Shown in pieces: positions 11,696 through 24,298 of a DNA stretch of 64,000 nucleotides. Numbering within the stretch: the stretch's first letter is position 1; every line of letters starts with the position of its first letter. Below the pieces are notes generated by a model. The model was not told the origin of the DNA. It searched no databases and was given only the letters and a program-made list of their open reading frames with translations. Origin of the DNA: Larix kaempferi (taxonomy: Eukaryota > Streptophyta > Pinopsida > Pinales > Pinaceae); assembly GCA_027924585.1 (NCBI GenBank), contig BSBM01000140.1, positions 11,423,501-11,487,500 of the forward strand, written 5' to 3'. The position numbers and the translations under genes are program-made.

Positions 11696-14600
11696 TGTTA
11701 TCACACAACTTGTAGTTGCCCCTAGAGGTATCCCATCCGGGACAGTAGAGGAGTCAGGCAACTAAAGAGGTGACCCAAGAGATGCCACGGTTCCCAATGC
11801 AGTTGGGAGTCACGTCAACCGAGGCACTCTTCGCTTTAGGTCAAGGTGTAACTAGACCAAGGGGGAGACCCTATACCCCAATCACAGTTGATTGGACCCA
11901 AACAAAGGTTTCTACAGGTAGATAAGTAATGAGTTACGGAAACCAATGCAAGGCTAAGTGGACCAAAGGGTTAAGGTATGGTTGAGGGAGGTGTAAGAGA
12001 TTGTTTAACGTTTCAACCTATGTATGGTTTAGGCCACATGATGGGGAATGATGACTAAGTATAGTACCATGTGTTTACACAAGTGGGTCTAGTTTCTTGG
12101 GAAGTGTGAAATGATTCTAGGTAGGCCCACAAGGTGAAGTTAGGTGTAAGATTGGTACTATAGGTTAGATCTAGGCTAGATCTATAAGTTGGAGTTGGTT
12201 CTAGGATTACCCATGTATTAGATCTAGGGTTTGACACTAATCCCAAGGAGTGCGCCTTGCTTGGAGAAGGACTAGTGCCTTGTTGGATGGGCTAATGGGG
12301 TCAAAAAGTATGTCAAAGTGTAGATCGGGACACCTAGAAGCCAAGTCAAGTGGGTTGAATGAGATCCAATGGTTGGATCTTACTAGATCTAGGTTTTTAA
12401 ATGATGACCAAAAGTGGACCACAATCCCTTAAAACAAGGAATGCAATCCCCAAGGCGGATCTTGACGAAAGGACAGTATAGACCTAGGTTTCAAGGCATG
12501 GGCATTCCAAATCCACAAAAATCTCCAACACCCACTTCCTAGAAGTCGACCAACTCAAAAAATCAAGGGGGTGCGATTTGCTCAAGGAGGGTCAAAAATG
12601 GGTTTTGGTGGACCAAATCAAGTCCAATGGCCACCAAAATGTAGATCCGGGATGTTAGTACCTCGATCTATGTTCCTTCAAAGTTTCAAGGGAATCCAAT
12701 GGCTAGATCTTAGTAGATCTAAGTTTTAAGATGCCAAGAAGGTCAAAAGGGGGTTTCAACCCCTTAAAACATGGAGAGATGTCCACAAGGTAGTTTTCAC
12801 CAAAGTAAAGATATGGGTATAGGTTATCAAGTGTCTAGATGTCAAATCAAGTGGGATCTCACCTACCCATGTGCTAGATCTAACCCAACAAGCTTCTCTT
12901 AGGAAAATCGATTTAGGTTCAAGAAGGCTTTTTGCATTGAAAAGTGTGTCAATTCTTAGCCAATCACCACCAAACTATAGATCCAACTAGGGGTGGATCC
13001 TATAGAGGTGGGTTTTTAATATCTTTTCAATTGCAAGGCTAGATCTAAATAGATCTACAAAATACCAAAAACAAGGGTTTTAATTTGATTAGGGTTTTTG
13101 TGATCTAGAAATTATGGAAGATTCAAGGAAGAGAAGACCATACCTCTTGGAACATACCTGGATGAAGAGATGAATGCTAGTTGAGACGAGGATTACTTTG
13201 CCAAAGATCAAATGGAGAATTGTTGAAGCCCTCTTGCCAAATCGATTTTTCCAAGCCACATGTGATTCCTTCTAACCTGTCAAGCCAAGGAGCAAAGCAT
13301 CAATTAGTTTAACAAATTGAAGGTAGATACAAGCAAGAGAGAGAGAGAAACATAGAATAGTTGACACAAAGGCAAAACTACTCCCTGTCAAACCAAAACG
13401 ACTTCTTCTAAGATTGAAGGGCAAGCCTCCCCACCAATTCGCCCTTGTCCAAAATCGCCCTCTTAACCTGTAAATAAAATATGGCAAATATGCAAGATAG
13501 CTACAATAGATCCCCCAGTGCAATGGACAATAGCATTTACAATCGAAACAACCAACATTCACTCCAATCCAAGCATGTACTCCAAAAGATAGAAATTTTA
13601 TTCCAAGAGCCAAGAGCCAAAAATCTCTAGATGAATTTTACAATGAGAGGCTCCCTCCTTAAATAGGATGGGGAGAGAGTACAATCCTAACCACTTTTTA
13701 CATGAGTGGCTAAGATTAAAAGATCTCAAGATCTAATCGATGGCTAACAATAAATCATAACAACCTATCACATGGATCACCCACATAATGATAGCGCCCC
13801 CACTAAAAAGTACAATAAGGGGGTGACGTCATCCACAAGAGAAAATATAAGCATCAAAATCCACCTCATGGTGACTAGGACATGAAAATATAAGCTCATC
13901 GTGGGGCTAGGAGGTTTTAATCCTTACTAGCTCATCTCCAAAGCACAATAAAAATAATAAAATATGTCCAATATAATATAAATGATCAAAACTGTCCTCA
14001 GAATCCATGACAGTGAAGCAGTAAATGTCCTCCTGTGATCAATCTGGGCATACCCACATGGTGAAAACTGACTGGAAGGTAGTGATGCCACCCTGGAAGA
14101 CCTCTGTGAAAACCAAATGCCAAAACCTTGCCTCAATTGCCCAAATCGATTTCCTCAGTGACCACCTTTTCTCATTTTTTAACTGCCTTGGGAACTGTGA
14201 AAGTGCCAAAACTGCCTCCTAGGGTGCTAGCGCTGTCAATCTGAGCCCACCAGGCTCTCCGGAAGGGGGGATAAATGGTAATAACAAGTGGCTGGACCAC
14301 CCCCTCCATCATCAGCGCCCTAGGTGAACTGGCCTCTCGGGGCCCCTGCTGCTCATGCTGGGAAATCAGCCCCAAATCTTGTCAACAAGTGTAAAACTGC
14401 ATCAATCACTGTCAGAAGTGCCCGGAACTGAAAGATAAGTGTCTCAATGGATCCAGAAGACCCAAATCCACTAGGAATGAGTACTCATACATCATGGGTT
14501 GCCCTAATGGGCCAGCTGTAGGGTCCACCATATATGGACAATGTGTAATCTGCTGATCTGAAATAATAATAAACCTGCTGAACTGGATCAAACATCATCT

Positions 14601-16824
14601 GCATCATATGATATCATCATCAAACATGTGGGACCAAAAATCATCATCAATAATCATCCATACATGGCCCACATCATCACGGATCCCAAGAATATATAAT
14701 CAAGGATAAATCACATCAGTAGACTAAGACAATGTTTCTCTAATCATTCCCACAGCTAAGCTCAAAGTATAAAATTCCATTCAGTGGCATTAATCATGTT
14801 AATATATTCCGTGGTTATATAAAGTTACTTGCACAATAGTTCAAATGACAAACTCACCCATTGGACATGGTCAAAATGCTAGTGAAGGATGAAGGCTAGG
14901 AGCAAGGTTGGGCCAAAGGTTTGACTTGTCTAACTTAGCTCAAAAATACTTTGGACTGGGAGAAGGGGGAAGCTACAAACTCTGTGCTGGACAAAAATAA
15001 ACACGGGGGATGGCTGTGCCTCACAAATGGATAAGTTGTTTAGAGAGTGCTTATTCAACTTAGGCATCATGTCTACATCAAGTTGATCCAGGTTCATTAG
15101 GATCATTCAATTTTATTTCCATGGCCTTTTTGGCCTACATAACCCTTCGGATTTCAGATGTGCTGAGAAGCACAACTAGTTGCAGCTTGCATCCAGGGCA
15201 TGTTTTTCAGATTTTTATAAGGTCAGCAATTGTTTAGATATAGCTTTTAAGAACTATTGCTTTTTGGACCTTTCTTATACTCTTCGAGGAGTATTTTTAG
15301 CTTTTCATTGCTCTTGCCCTTTTTGTTTCCATGGGCGAATTTCTCAAGTTTCCATAGGTAGAACATGAGCTTTCAGTTTTAGCCAACAACATCTCAAGTG
15401 ACTAGGGGGAGTTCGAGCCAATGCCAAACATCGGGACAACCGACCAGAATGATTTAGGCCTACAATCCAACTCACCAAAGGCAAGTTCTGTCACCAACTC
15501 AGAGTCGAGACACTGAATAAACAGGGATGCGGTCCAAACACAGAGGTAGAAAAATGGGGAAGTCCTCGGTATCAGAAAGTCAAATGAGACAAGTCAGGGT
15601 TTAAAGTCAAACAGGAAGGTCATGTATGGATGGAGACAAGTGAATATGGAGCCTACACTAGCAGACAACCAATGTCGGGAAAGACCATGTCCTCGGTAGA
15701 GAGTGCTTATTCAACTTAGGCATCATGTCTACATCAAGTTGATCCAGGTTCATTAGGATCATTCAATTTTATTTCCATGGCCTTTTTGGCCTACATAACC
15801 CTTTGGATTTCAGATGTGCTGAGAAGCACAACTAGTTGCAGCTTGCATCCAGGGCATGTTTTTCAGATTTTTATAAGGTCAGCAATTGTTTAGATATAGC
15901 TTTTAAGAACTATTGCTTTTTGGACCTTTCTTATACTCTTCGAGGAGTATTTTTAGCTTTTCATTGCTCTTGCCCTTTTTGTTTCCATGGGCGAATTTCT
16001 CAAGTTTCCATAGGTAGAACATGAGCTTTCAGTTTTAGCCAACAACATCTCAAGTGACTAGGGGGAGTTCGAGCCAATGCCAAACATCGGGACAACCGAC
16101 CAGAATGATTTAGGCCTACAATCCAACTCACCAAAGGCAAATTCTGTCACCAACTCAGAGCCGAGACACTGAATAAACAGGGATGCGGTCCAAACACAGA
16201 GGTAGAAAAATGGGGAAGTCCTCGGTATCAGAAAGTCATATGAGACAAGTCAGGGTTTAAAGTCAAACAGGAAGGTCATGTATGGATGGAGACAAGTGAA
16301 TATGGAGCCTACACTAGCAGACAACCAGTGTCGGGAAAGACCATGTCTATGTAAGGTGAAATACCAGTAAGTTTTGTTAAATGACCTAAAAGTGCAAGCA
16401 ATTGTCCATTTTATGATTTACAGTTCATTTTAAATAGTTTGCCACATCAGGAATAATATACCAAGCACATGCCATGATCATGACTAAATCAACAAGATAA
16501 TAATCCACAGTCAGTGAGAACATATCCATAGATCATACAACATCATCATAATAATCATCATCATGCCTCATCTGAAACACTGCTGCAATATATCTCTAGG
16601 CACTGAACTGAAACTGTAATGGGATAAGTGGTCACATCAGTCATCAAATCTAAACTCTCAAGGCTCAGCCTTGACACAAGGTCATAAAATCTGAATAATG
16701 TACTGCTCTGATCATGAGTGATCCAAAATATATATATAGCCATGCTTTGGAATAAAAGAAGCTCTGGAATGTGCAGATATCTGCTGTACAAGAATAGTAG
16801 CCCTGCTACTATGGTGTGATAACA
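11696..16824 (-). mobile_element. Solo LTR, family A, copy A2
   Basis: A full-length LTR of family A (TGTTATCACAC ... GTGTGATAACA on the plus strand) is flanked by a perfect 5-bp duplication GTGCC (11691-11695 and 16825-16829). It has no internal region, so it is a solo LTR left by recombination between two LTRs. It is 5129 bp long, and 656 bp of this comes from an internal tandem duplication at 15041-16347. It aligns with copies A5, A6 and A7 throughout. Its TATA-like box (TTTAAGGAGG read on the minus strand) lies near 13658-13666. Several open frames inside it are shared with the other copies, but they are short and disrupted, so I do not call genes. Confidence 0.9.
15041..16347. repeat. 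651-bp tandem duplication inside LTR copy A2
   Basis: Unit 1 (15041-15691) and unit 2 (15697-16347) are nearly identical; I see four or five substitutions. They are separated by five extra bases, CTCGG. The junction makes GTCCTCGGTA, a 10-mer that also occurs inside the unit at 15562-15571. Copies A5, A6 and A7 have one unit only, so the duplication happened in this copy. Confidence 0.9.
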
Positions 16825-16829
16825 GTGCC

Positions 16830-19800
16830 CCTAGGAGAGGGTGTCATTTTTCCCGCCAAGAGGGGTGTTTAGCCAGCTTTTTTCTGGGTAGGGGTTATGG
16901 CCAAACCCTCTGATTTCTCTCTTGGAAGTACTATGGCTTAGTGGCAATGTTGACTGCCTCATGAAAGGGCTTGAAGCTCTGACGTTGGTGTCTGGGGCTT
17001 CCAAGGGTGGATCACTAGGTCACATGACCCAAACTCTGTTCCACCACTCCAGCGGCAGATGTTTCAGCACTGAGACACATTTTTATCCTCCAGAGCATCT
17101 CCAGTACCCTCCTGGCCCTTCAGCTCACCAACGCCCTCTCTCACGGCCCTCCTACAGAAGATGACGTCATCCTTCTTGGCAGATTGTTATGCTTGATACG
17201 GGGGGGTGAGGGATATTCACTTCTGTTGGAGTTAGTTGGGGCATGACGACACCCCCCCTCCGCAGTTTGGCCTTCAGAACAGACCGATTGACTCATTTTT
17301 AGCCTTTTTAGTTATGTGTGGGTCAAATATGGGGAAAACACCCCAATTTACCCACTACTTTGATTATTTTATATTATTTTTGTTTTAATTTTAAGTTGAC
17401 ATTTCTAATTTCAAATTGAGATTTTAAAAAGGCATGTCGGTCTGGATTTTAATTATTTTTGTGAAAGTGACTGTGAAAAGTATAAATAACTTTTCCTCGC
17501 TTCATTTTTACACATGAACTTTATGGGATTACACTTTTATTTCTGATTTTTTTCCTAACTAGGGCTCTTTGCGTGTTGTGCACCTCTTGAGAATGATCAT
17601 GCTTGTTAATTTGGGGACAAATCTTTGAAGTCTTTGCTCTTGTTTCTTTGCTAAAGTGATGCTAAGAGTTGTTTGATTAACACATGCACAAGAAGGTATC
17701 TAAGTTTTTCTCTTGATGTCTTTTTGTTAAATGTTGGATGTATGCTTGTCTAAGGTTGAATGGTAGCCATTGGTGTTGCATTTTGCCCTAGCATAAGTAA
17801 TTTTCTAGCCTTTAGTTACCCTAGCATTGTTAACTTGATATTTATGTCTCCAAAGTTTGTCTTAGCTAGGGCATCATCAACCAACTCTTGAAGTTGTTGA
17901 GAAAGCCCTAGTTTTCCAAACTTGGCAAGCACCATCTCAAAAGGAGGGCCATCCTCATTGATGCTCAAGGGTTAGGGTGAATTTCTCATGCAAACCCTAG
18001 GTTGCTCTAGTCTACTATTTTCAAACCCTAGTTTGTACTTTTGTAATTATTGTTTAGGGTTAATCTTTCCAATTTTATGTGTAAATCTGCATTTTCATGG
18101 TAGAATTAGGGTTAGAGTTAGGTCTGCAATCTTATAACAAAAACGCTAAAAATTAAAAAATTAATTTTTTTGTAATTTTTGGCCTCCCTACAATTTCGGC
18201 CCTTCCTCCTAAAATTTCGACCTGCCCTATTTGTCCCTAGAAACCCTAGGGCGAAATTGTAGGAAGCCCTAAAAAAATTTTAAAATCTCCTCTAAACCAA
18301 ATCTCAGAGTTTTGGCAATTGTGCATATTATGTTAGATTAGTTCTCTTAACTAATTTTTTGAGTTTGTATTTTCTTTTGTAAGTATTAGTTTAGCTTAAA
18401 TTTTGCTTCATTTTATTTGTTTTTGTAAATTTTAAACTAAATTAAAACCTAAAATTAAACCCTGACTTCCGTGTAAAACCCTAGCTGCAGACCTCCCTCA
18501 TCCCCACAACTTTTTTCTCCTTTTGCTGTCCCTTTTTCCTACCCTATCCTCCTTTCTTCCCCATCACCCTATCCTTTCTCCTTTCCATTCCACCTGCTCT
18601 TTTATTCCCTGCTCCTTTCCTACCCTAATAAATTGTAGACCCTGTGTTCTCCTTTATCCCCTCTCTCTGAATACAAAACAGAAATTTTAAATAAAAGTTA
18701 AATGTTAGTACAGTAATAAATTGCGGTGTAAATCTTGGATCAGTTTTAATCTTTTTTATGCTTGCATCATAAAGATATCACACCTTTAGTAATCTACATT
18801 TCTGCTATACTTTTTCTCACATGCACAGATCTGGAAAAGACATCTAACGTTTACTGCTGAATATTGATATTGAATGCTACTCTTCTAAACTTTGTCGATA
18901 GATCTGAATGTTAACTGTAATTACATATAGATCTGAAAGTTGACCTTGGTCTTTTAGTTGGTTAGCTACTTCAGAGACATTAGGTTTGCATATATTTATT
19001 GACAAAATTGATACTTGAGTACTAGTTACTTATAGATCTGAATGGTTAATAGTTAATGGTTAATGCTGGCTGCTATCTATTAATGCAAAGGAGATTTTAG
19101 ATGTTATGTGATCTTGCCTTTGATTTGATTGCTTTAATACATACTCACGATCTATTCGCTATAACATTGACATTGAATGACACTTGATACTACATTTACT
19201 TAGACATATTTGCATGGCAATTATTGGTGGATGGTTATGATAGCTCTTGAATATATTATTATTGGTTATATACATGCTTATGATCTTTGCATATCTACTT
19301 GCTATATTGACTTGGGGATTGGTCATAGATTGCCTCTGGCAAAGAACTATATTATTTCATGTCATTCACCTCACACTTTCATTGAATAATCTTTGTTGAT
19401 TAACAAACCTTGGTGAATGCTAGCACAACTTGGTGACACTTTGATAACATACTTTGCCTAATTTACTGACATTGGTTGATTAATTGTCAACTTCTTCATA
19501 TTGACTCCATCTAGGCACTGGTCTAACTATTGATTGCATAGAGAACATAGTCTTTGGTTGTATCAGTGTTCTACAAGGTTTCATAATGATACTTCTCCTT
19601 GGAGGTTCCGACGCCCTAAAGAAGTTAAAATCGTGATCGAGGTGACATTGGATCACTTTTCTTATATTTGCTTAAAGGGAACTAGCCCTGCTAGTTTGCC
19701 CGGTAGCACTTAACCATCCTGGTTGGCGCGCTTTTTCAAATACTCCATATATTACTTCAAGGAACAAATAAGTAAAAGTGGCCTCTCACTACAGTATAAA

Positions 19801-22173
19801 ATAGTATACAACTGACTGAAAAGCGCAACACTGCTTAGAAACAGAACCGATGGTCTGCTGCGCAAAATGCACATGTGTGCAGCCAATCTTGGCTCAATGA
19901 AGACTTGGAATGCACCATTAATGCGAAAATTATTCAAACAACAAAGTTTTTGGGGAAATCATTTACTGGTTATCCAACTGAGAGGCAAATGTATAGGAGG
20001 CTTCAACACCATCCACACTAAGAACACCAATGACTATAATATATGTACAGTCTTGATGAGGTGGTGTTTCTCCGAAGGAGTTTATTTTCTTCAACGAGAG
20101 GAGCTCATTTTGCAACCATCTCTCCCCATCGTTGCTGCAATCTCTTAGTCCTACTCAGCTTACTCTGTCTCCCTTCCTATTATAACTGACTTGCATCCAC
20201 TTTGTCAAATGTATCTGATAATAGGGCTAATGTGCATAGCTCTATACTTGTATTCCCTCCTCAATTGCTAAAATTGTACACTTTCTTTGTGGTTGAATGG
20301 GACACTCCATTCTTGAATATGTATTTATTCGTCTTTAAGCCTCTATAAGAAAAATGGGATTGATATGTTTATCTAATAAAATATGATCGTTGTATATTGC
20401 GTGATAAAGTTTTGTCAAGCACAGAGTTGTAATACTGTTTGCAACCACCGAACTCACCACCTGTCATCAACCAGTCCGTATAGAAGACATGTGGAATACA
20501 CTGAGATTAGAAAGTCTCCGTCTTACCATAGGGATCGAGTTCCGTGTTCAGTCCACAAAACATGATGCTCTGTCCATATATTATTAATAATAAAGGTGTA
20601 CTTTTGACTGCTAAAAATAATGGTATCCACGTATGCAAATGTAATTGCGCTTATGCAGGTATCACTTCTTTCTCTGTTTGTTCTCTTCACGTCATTCAAA
20701 TCTTCTGATTCGGGATGGTTATTGAAGGTTATTGCAAATCATTGTCATTGTCTGAGTTACGTGCAGTGCAAATTAGAGCATAACTGAGACATTTCAAAGC
20801 ATTCACTTTTCTCCCCCTTGATATATTTTTCATGCTGCCTAACTTGTGTGTGTTGTGAATTTGGCATTTTTAAGACTTTAACAACTTGGTGCTCCATGCT
20901 TTCCTTTAGATTGTTTTTAATTTTGTGACGGAGGAAACAAAACTCGCAGGGCTTGCAGGAAGTCACCCCTACCAGAATGAGAGAGTATCAATCTGAATGC
21001 AGACAATCCACCGACTTTCTAGTGGCATCATGAAGCACAGCTATGATTGCATTTGTTGCATCAGACCTTTCGCATAACAGAAGAAATAGGCAATTTCAAA
21101 TCTTGTAAGCATTTGTGTTACAAAACACAAGCTTTCTCATGTGTAAGCTCATGTAGAATACCATACCCTCTGAGAACTTCTGGTGACTCACTCGTTATGG
21201 CCTCAGTGCGATGATAGTTAACTAACTTGTTGTCAGAGACTTAGCCAACTTCTGAGTGACACAAGGGCATCAAAAAGGGTTGCTTTCCTTGGTTTTGACG
21301 AGTAGAGGACCAAAATATAGGACAGCACCATGGCCTGCCCAAAATTGGGAATTAAGCAAAAAATTCAATACTGTATTGGCAATTGACTTCATATGTCGTC
21401 TGAATTGTTTGTAATCTGCAGTAGTACTTAACCAAAAATGTCGAAGATCTAAACACAATTTCTGCTAGAATCACAGAATTCTCGTCCTGCGGCATCAAAT
21501 TCTAGATAACAGAGCTGCCTGGCCCCATCCTCTATAAGACAAACCGTCTATTCTTCCTCTGTCCTCTTGTAAAATATACACTTTTATTTATACAGGTCAA
21601 ATTGATCCCAAGATAGCTGACCATGGACCTAAAATTCTATGTTATTCTTCCTAAATCTCTGAGAGACCTACTTGTAGCCCGAGAAAAGATTATGAAACGT
21701 GACAATTCAAAAGGTGGTTAATTTCATTACCCAACAAAAAACATAAGCAAAATGATCAATCGTAGATGCTTTAGCAATCTGTAGATTGTCTCGACTCTTG
21801 ACAGACTAATAAAGTTAAAATCATGTTTTAGTTTTTCCCTTTATATCGGCTACCAGACAAGAGTTTCAAAAATGGTCAAACCAGGTCAACCAGTGTAATG
21901 AACGATGAAACCGATTCTTGCGTGCAATGAGGCTCCAACATGAAAGAAATTTGAAAACTTACAAAATAAACTATTTTAACTCAAGAATATCTTTTGAACG
22001 CTTTTCAACTCACATTTCAGCAGAAGCATCTCCACAGGTTAAATACCATCTTCAAAGATTCATACTTGTAATAACACAGTCAAAACAAAGTAAATAACCC
22101 TTCTAGCACTAACCAAGAACACATTATGAAGCAATAGATGAAACGGAAAAGAGGTCTATGATTGAAAACATAC
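16830..22173. other. Unassigned region with no recognisable gene
   Basis: No complete gene is visible in these 5.3 kb. A TATA-like TATAAATA lies at about 17481. An imperfect inverted repeat built on CCTACAATTTCGG and CGAAATTGTAGG spans about 18188-18264, and several AAACCCTAG words lie near 17990-18480. From about 19740 the composition is less AT-biased, and short minus-strand frames at 19752-19937 and 21270-21458 could be intron noise or decayed exons. If the exon at 22174-22468 is functional, this region would be its downstream intron on the minus strand. Confidence 0.35.
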
Positions 22174-22468
22174 TTGAGGATGGATGCGGTGCCTGCGACG
22201 AAAATCTCGCAATTTCTCTACAAGAAAATCAGGATTATCACAGCTACCCACCCACTCTCCATTAACAAAAATTTTTGTTATGTACTTTGACTCTGGAGAT
22301 GGCATCTGATCAAGTTTTGCAATTCCAGAGCGGCTCAAGATCTCAAGAATAGGTTCTTCAGCTACTTTCAAGCTAACAACGCCTGTGACAGCCAAATTCT
22401 TTACCAGTCCACAGTTTTCACCATCAGGTGTGGAAATAAAGCAAATTCTTCCCCAGTAGGATGGATTC
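22174..22468 (-). CDS. NRPD2: Internal exon of RNA polymerase IV/V second-largest subunit
   Basis: The exon encodes about 98 residues of a DNA-directed RNA polymerase second-largest subunit. The hallmark is NPSYWGRICF followed by STPDGENCGLVKNLA, the Rpb2-type segment rich in Gly and Cys. The Phe-Ile-Ser-Thr-Pro-Asp-Gly-Glu-Asn wording and the later FVNGEWVGSC resemble the plant Pol IV/V subunit (NRPD2/NRPE2) more than the Pol I, II or III paralogues; this comparison is from memory of the families. On the minus strand an acceptor TGCAG precedes 22468 and a donor GTATGT follows 22174. The exon enters with the last base of a codon and leaves at a codon boundary. There is no stop or frameshift. 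I found no neighbouring exon in the window, so this is either part of a gene with very long introns or a captured fragment. Confidence 0.65.
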
Positions 22469-23179
22469 CTGCATCCATTGTTCCGGGCGATTTTCATTTA
22501 TAAACAAACCAACAATTATAACAAAATGATATAAACTGGACATTCAAAAACCAGACAGTAGCTCAAAACTCCTCGATTTATCTAGATGCTACAACGTGTA
22601 TGAAGATAATTGCTGCAACTTTAACATCTATATCAGGAAACAAACTCAAATAATCAAAATTGCCAGACCATCAAGACACATTCAATGCAAAAACATCATA
22701 CAGTACTGATACATAATCGAAATTTAAAACAAAGAGACAAGAGGCCTATTGCAACTTCGATAAGCATGCCCTTAACCTTAAGTGTTACATACTATTTTGA
22801 CTCCTAAGAAAAAACATCTAGCCTACGTCAACGTGGATAATTAATTTTGACATGACAGATCAGGGTTCCTAGCAGGTTTCATATCTAAAAGGAAAAAGAC
22901 AATAACCAACCTAGAGTGCTGCTCATCTGCTCGGGATCACTAAAACAATTGAAAAGCCTTGGCAGTCTTGAACGATTATGAAATTGAGATCATCGATTTT
23001 TGGTTGGTAAGCAGTCTTAAATACAGTCTTAAATACAAAAAGTGTTCCATCTTGCATGGAAAACAAGAAAACCAGAGGATCAAGAAGATATGATCCAAGA
23101 CACAAATCAGAGGACAACTTTTTTTGTCCAAACAAAACCTTGTGGGTGTTCTCCACTGAAGTTGCACCGGTGGACAACT
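22469..23179. other. Unassigned, possible intron
   Basis: This AT-rich DNA lies upstream (minus-strand sense) of the Pol IV/V-type exon. A 95-codon frame at 22923-23210 (-) resembles no family I know. The preceding exon of the subunit is not visible here. Confidence 0.35.
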
Positions 23180-23754
23180 TGTGAACCACAGAAGACTTGA
23201 ACAATGTCACTGTTCACTTGCCAGAGTTCAGTGTTCATCACGGAAATTTTTTTTTGCCCTTTGTAATAATTTGCATGTCCAGACCCCTGCGGGGAAATTG
23301 TAATAAGTTGGTCTATGCATGAATTTTTTATGAAAGGTTTGACCTTTCTCAACGTTTGTTATCAAGGAAATACTCTAGAGTGTTTTTTTCCTTAAGGATT
23401 ATGCATTACTAAAAAGAGACGTATAATTCCCGAGTTTTTCACTCACACGTCCACAGCTGGAGTGTTTTTCCGATGACGAATTTTGAGAGGTTAAATACTG
23501 GAATGTATTTTTGTAACATGCTAGGCATCCCAAATAAGTCGTATGGACATGCACTAGGTCCCCTAGGAGTTTGAAGTCATTCCGACAAAAATATTTTTTT
23601 CTGTAAAATAGACCACTTTTTTAATGGTTTAATTGAAAAAAATTCAAAATGTAATCAAGGTTTCGTCTGGAGCCGGAATTTGGCATGGGAGGGCTCGTTT
23701 TGACACTCAGAGCGTCCTCTTTACCCTAGTGCCCACTTTCTCCATTTTTTGGGC
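23180..23754 (+). repeat. Diverged LTR-B relative, copy B3, left part
   Basis: The order of short words follows the start of LTR-B: GACCCC-GGGG, TTGTAATAA, a CAAGGAAATACTC block, CACAGCTGGAGTG, a CATGCACTAGGTCCCCTAGG block, then AAAAATATTTTT. Sequence identity is low, so this is an old or distinct subfamily. It stops at the hAT target site (23755-23762) and continues at 28779. Confidence 0.45.
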
Positions 23755-23762
23755 ATCTACGA

Positions 23763-23779
23763 CAAAGTTACAAATATCG
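23763..23779. repeat. hAT left terminal inverted repeat
   Basis: CAAAGTTACAAATATCG, exact complement of 28754-28770, next to the ATCTACGA duplication. Subterminal TCGGCGA/TCGCCGA words follow to about 23875. Confidence 0.93.
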
Positions 23780-23888
23780 TGTCGGCGAATATATCGCCGA
23801 GGGTCCAAAAAGAAATTATCGGATTTATCGGCGAAAATGTCGGCAAACATCGGCAATATATCGGCAAACTTAAAAAAATACAAAAATA

Positions 23889-24198
23889 TTCATTTTTTTT
23901 CAATTTTCTAAACATCTAAAGCAACAAGAACATCAAATAAACATATTGCCACGTGCATATGGAAAGAAAACTGATATATAAGATGTATAAGACGTATTGC
24001 TAGACATCACACATCAAAAATGAATCGTGTCCTTCATTTTTTTTCAATTTTCTAAACATCTAAAGCAACAAGAACATCAAATAAAGTTTAAACACATTGC
24101 CACATGCATATGGAAAGAAAACTGATATATAAGATGCATAAATAATAAGACGTGTCGCTAGAGTCTAGACATCACACATCAAAAATGAATCGTGTCCA
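23889..24198. repeat. Tandem duplication in the hAT 3' region
   Basis: Two units, 23889-24032 and 24033-about 24198, share the whole sequence from TTCATTTTTTTTCAATTTTC to AAAATGAATCGTGTCC. The second unit has small insertions. They lie between the left subterminal repeats and the transposase stop, so they form the 3' untranslated part of the element. Confidence 0.8.
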
Positions 24199-24298
24199 GG
24201 ATCTTGAGTCCCCGACTCATGAATCACCAAAAAAATACAATCAATGTATCTCATAGAGTCAACTGTCATATGCAATGAAATAAACTAAATAAAGTAAA

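Noticed and set aside
15180-16024. Two identical 62-codon frames
   Set aside because: Identity comes from the 651-bp tandem duplication of LTR DNA; the frame has no start context or family match.
17990-18490. AAACCCTAG words suggesting interstitial telomere repeats
   Set aside because: The words are scattered and single, not in tandem, and part of ordinary AT-rich sequence.
21270-21458. Further exon of the Pol IV/V subunit
   Set aside because: The minus-strand frame has no polymerase motif that I can recognise and no convincing splice sites.
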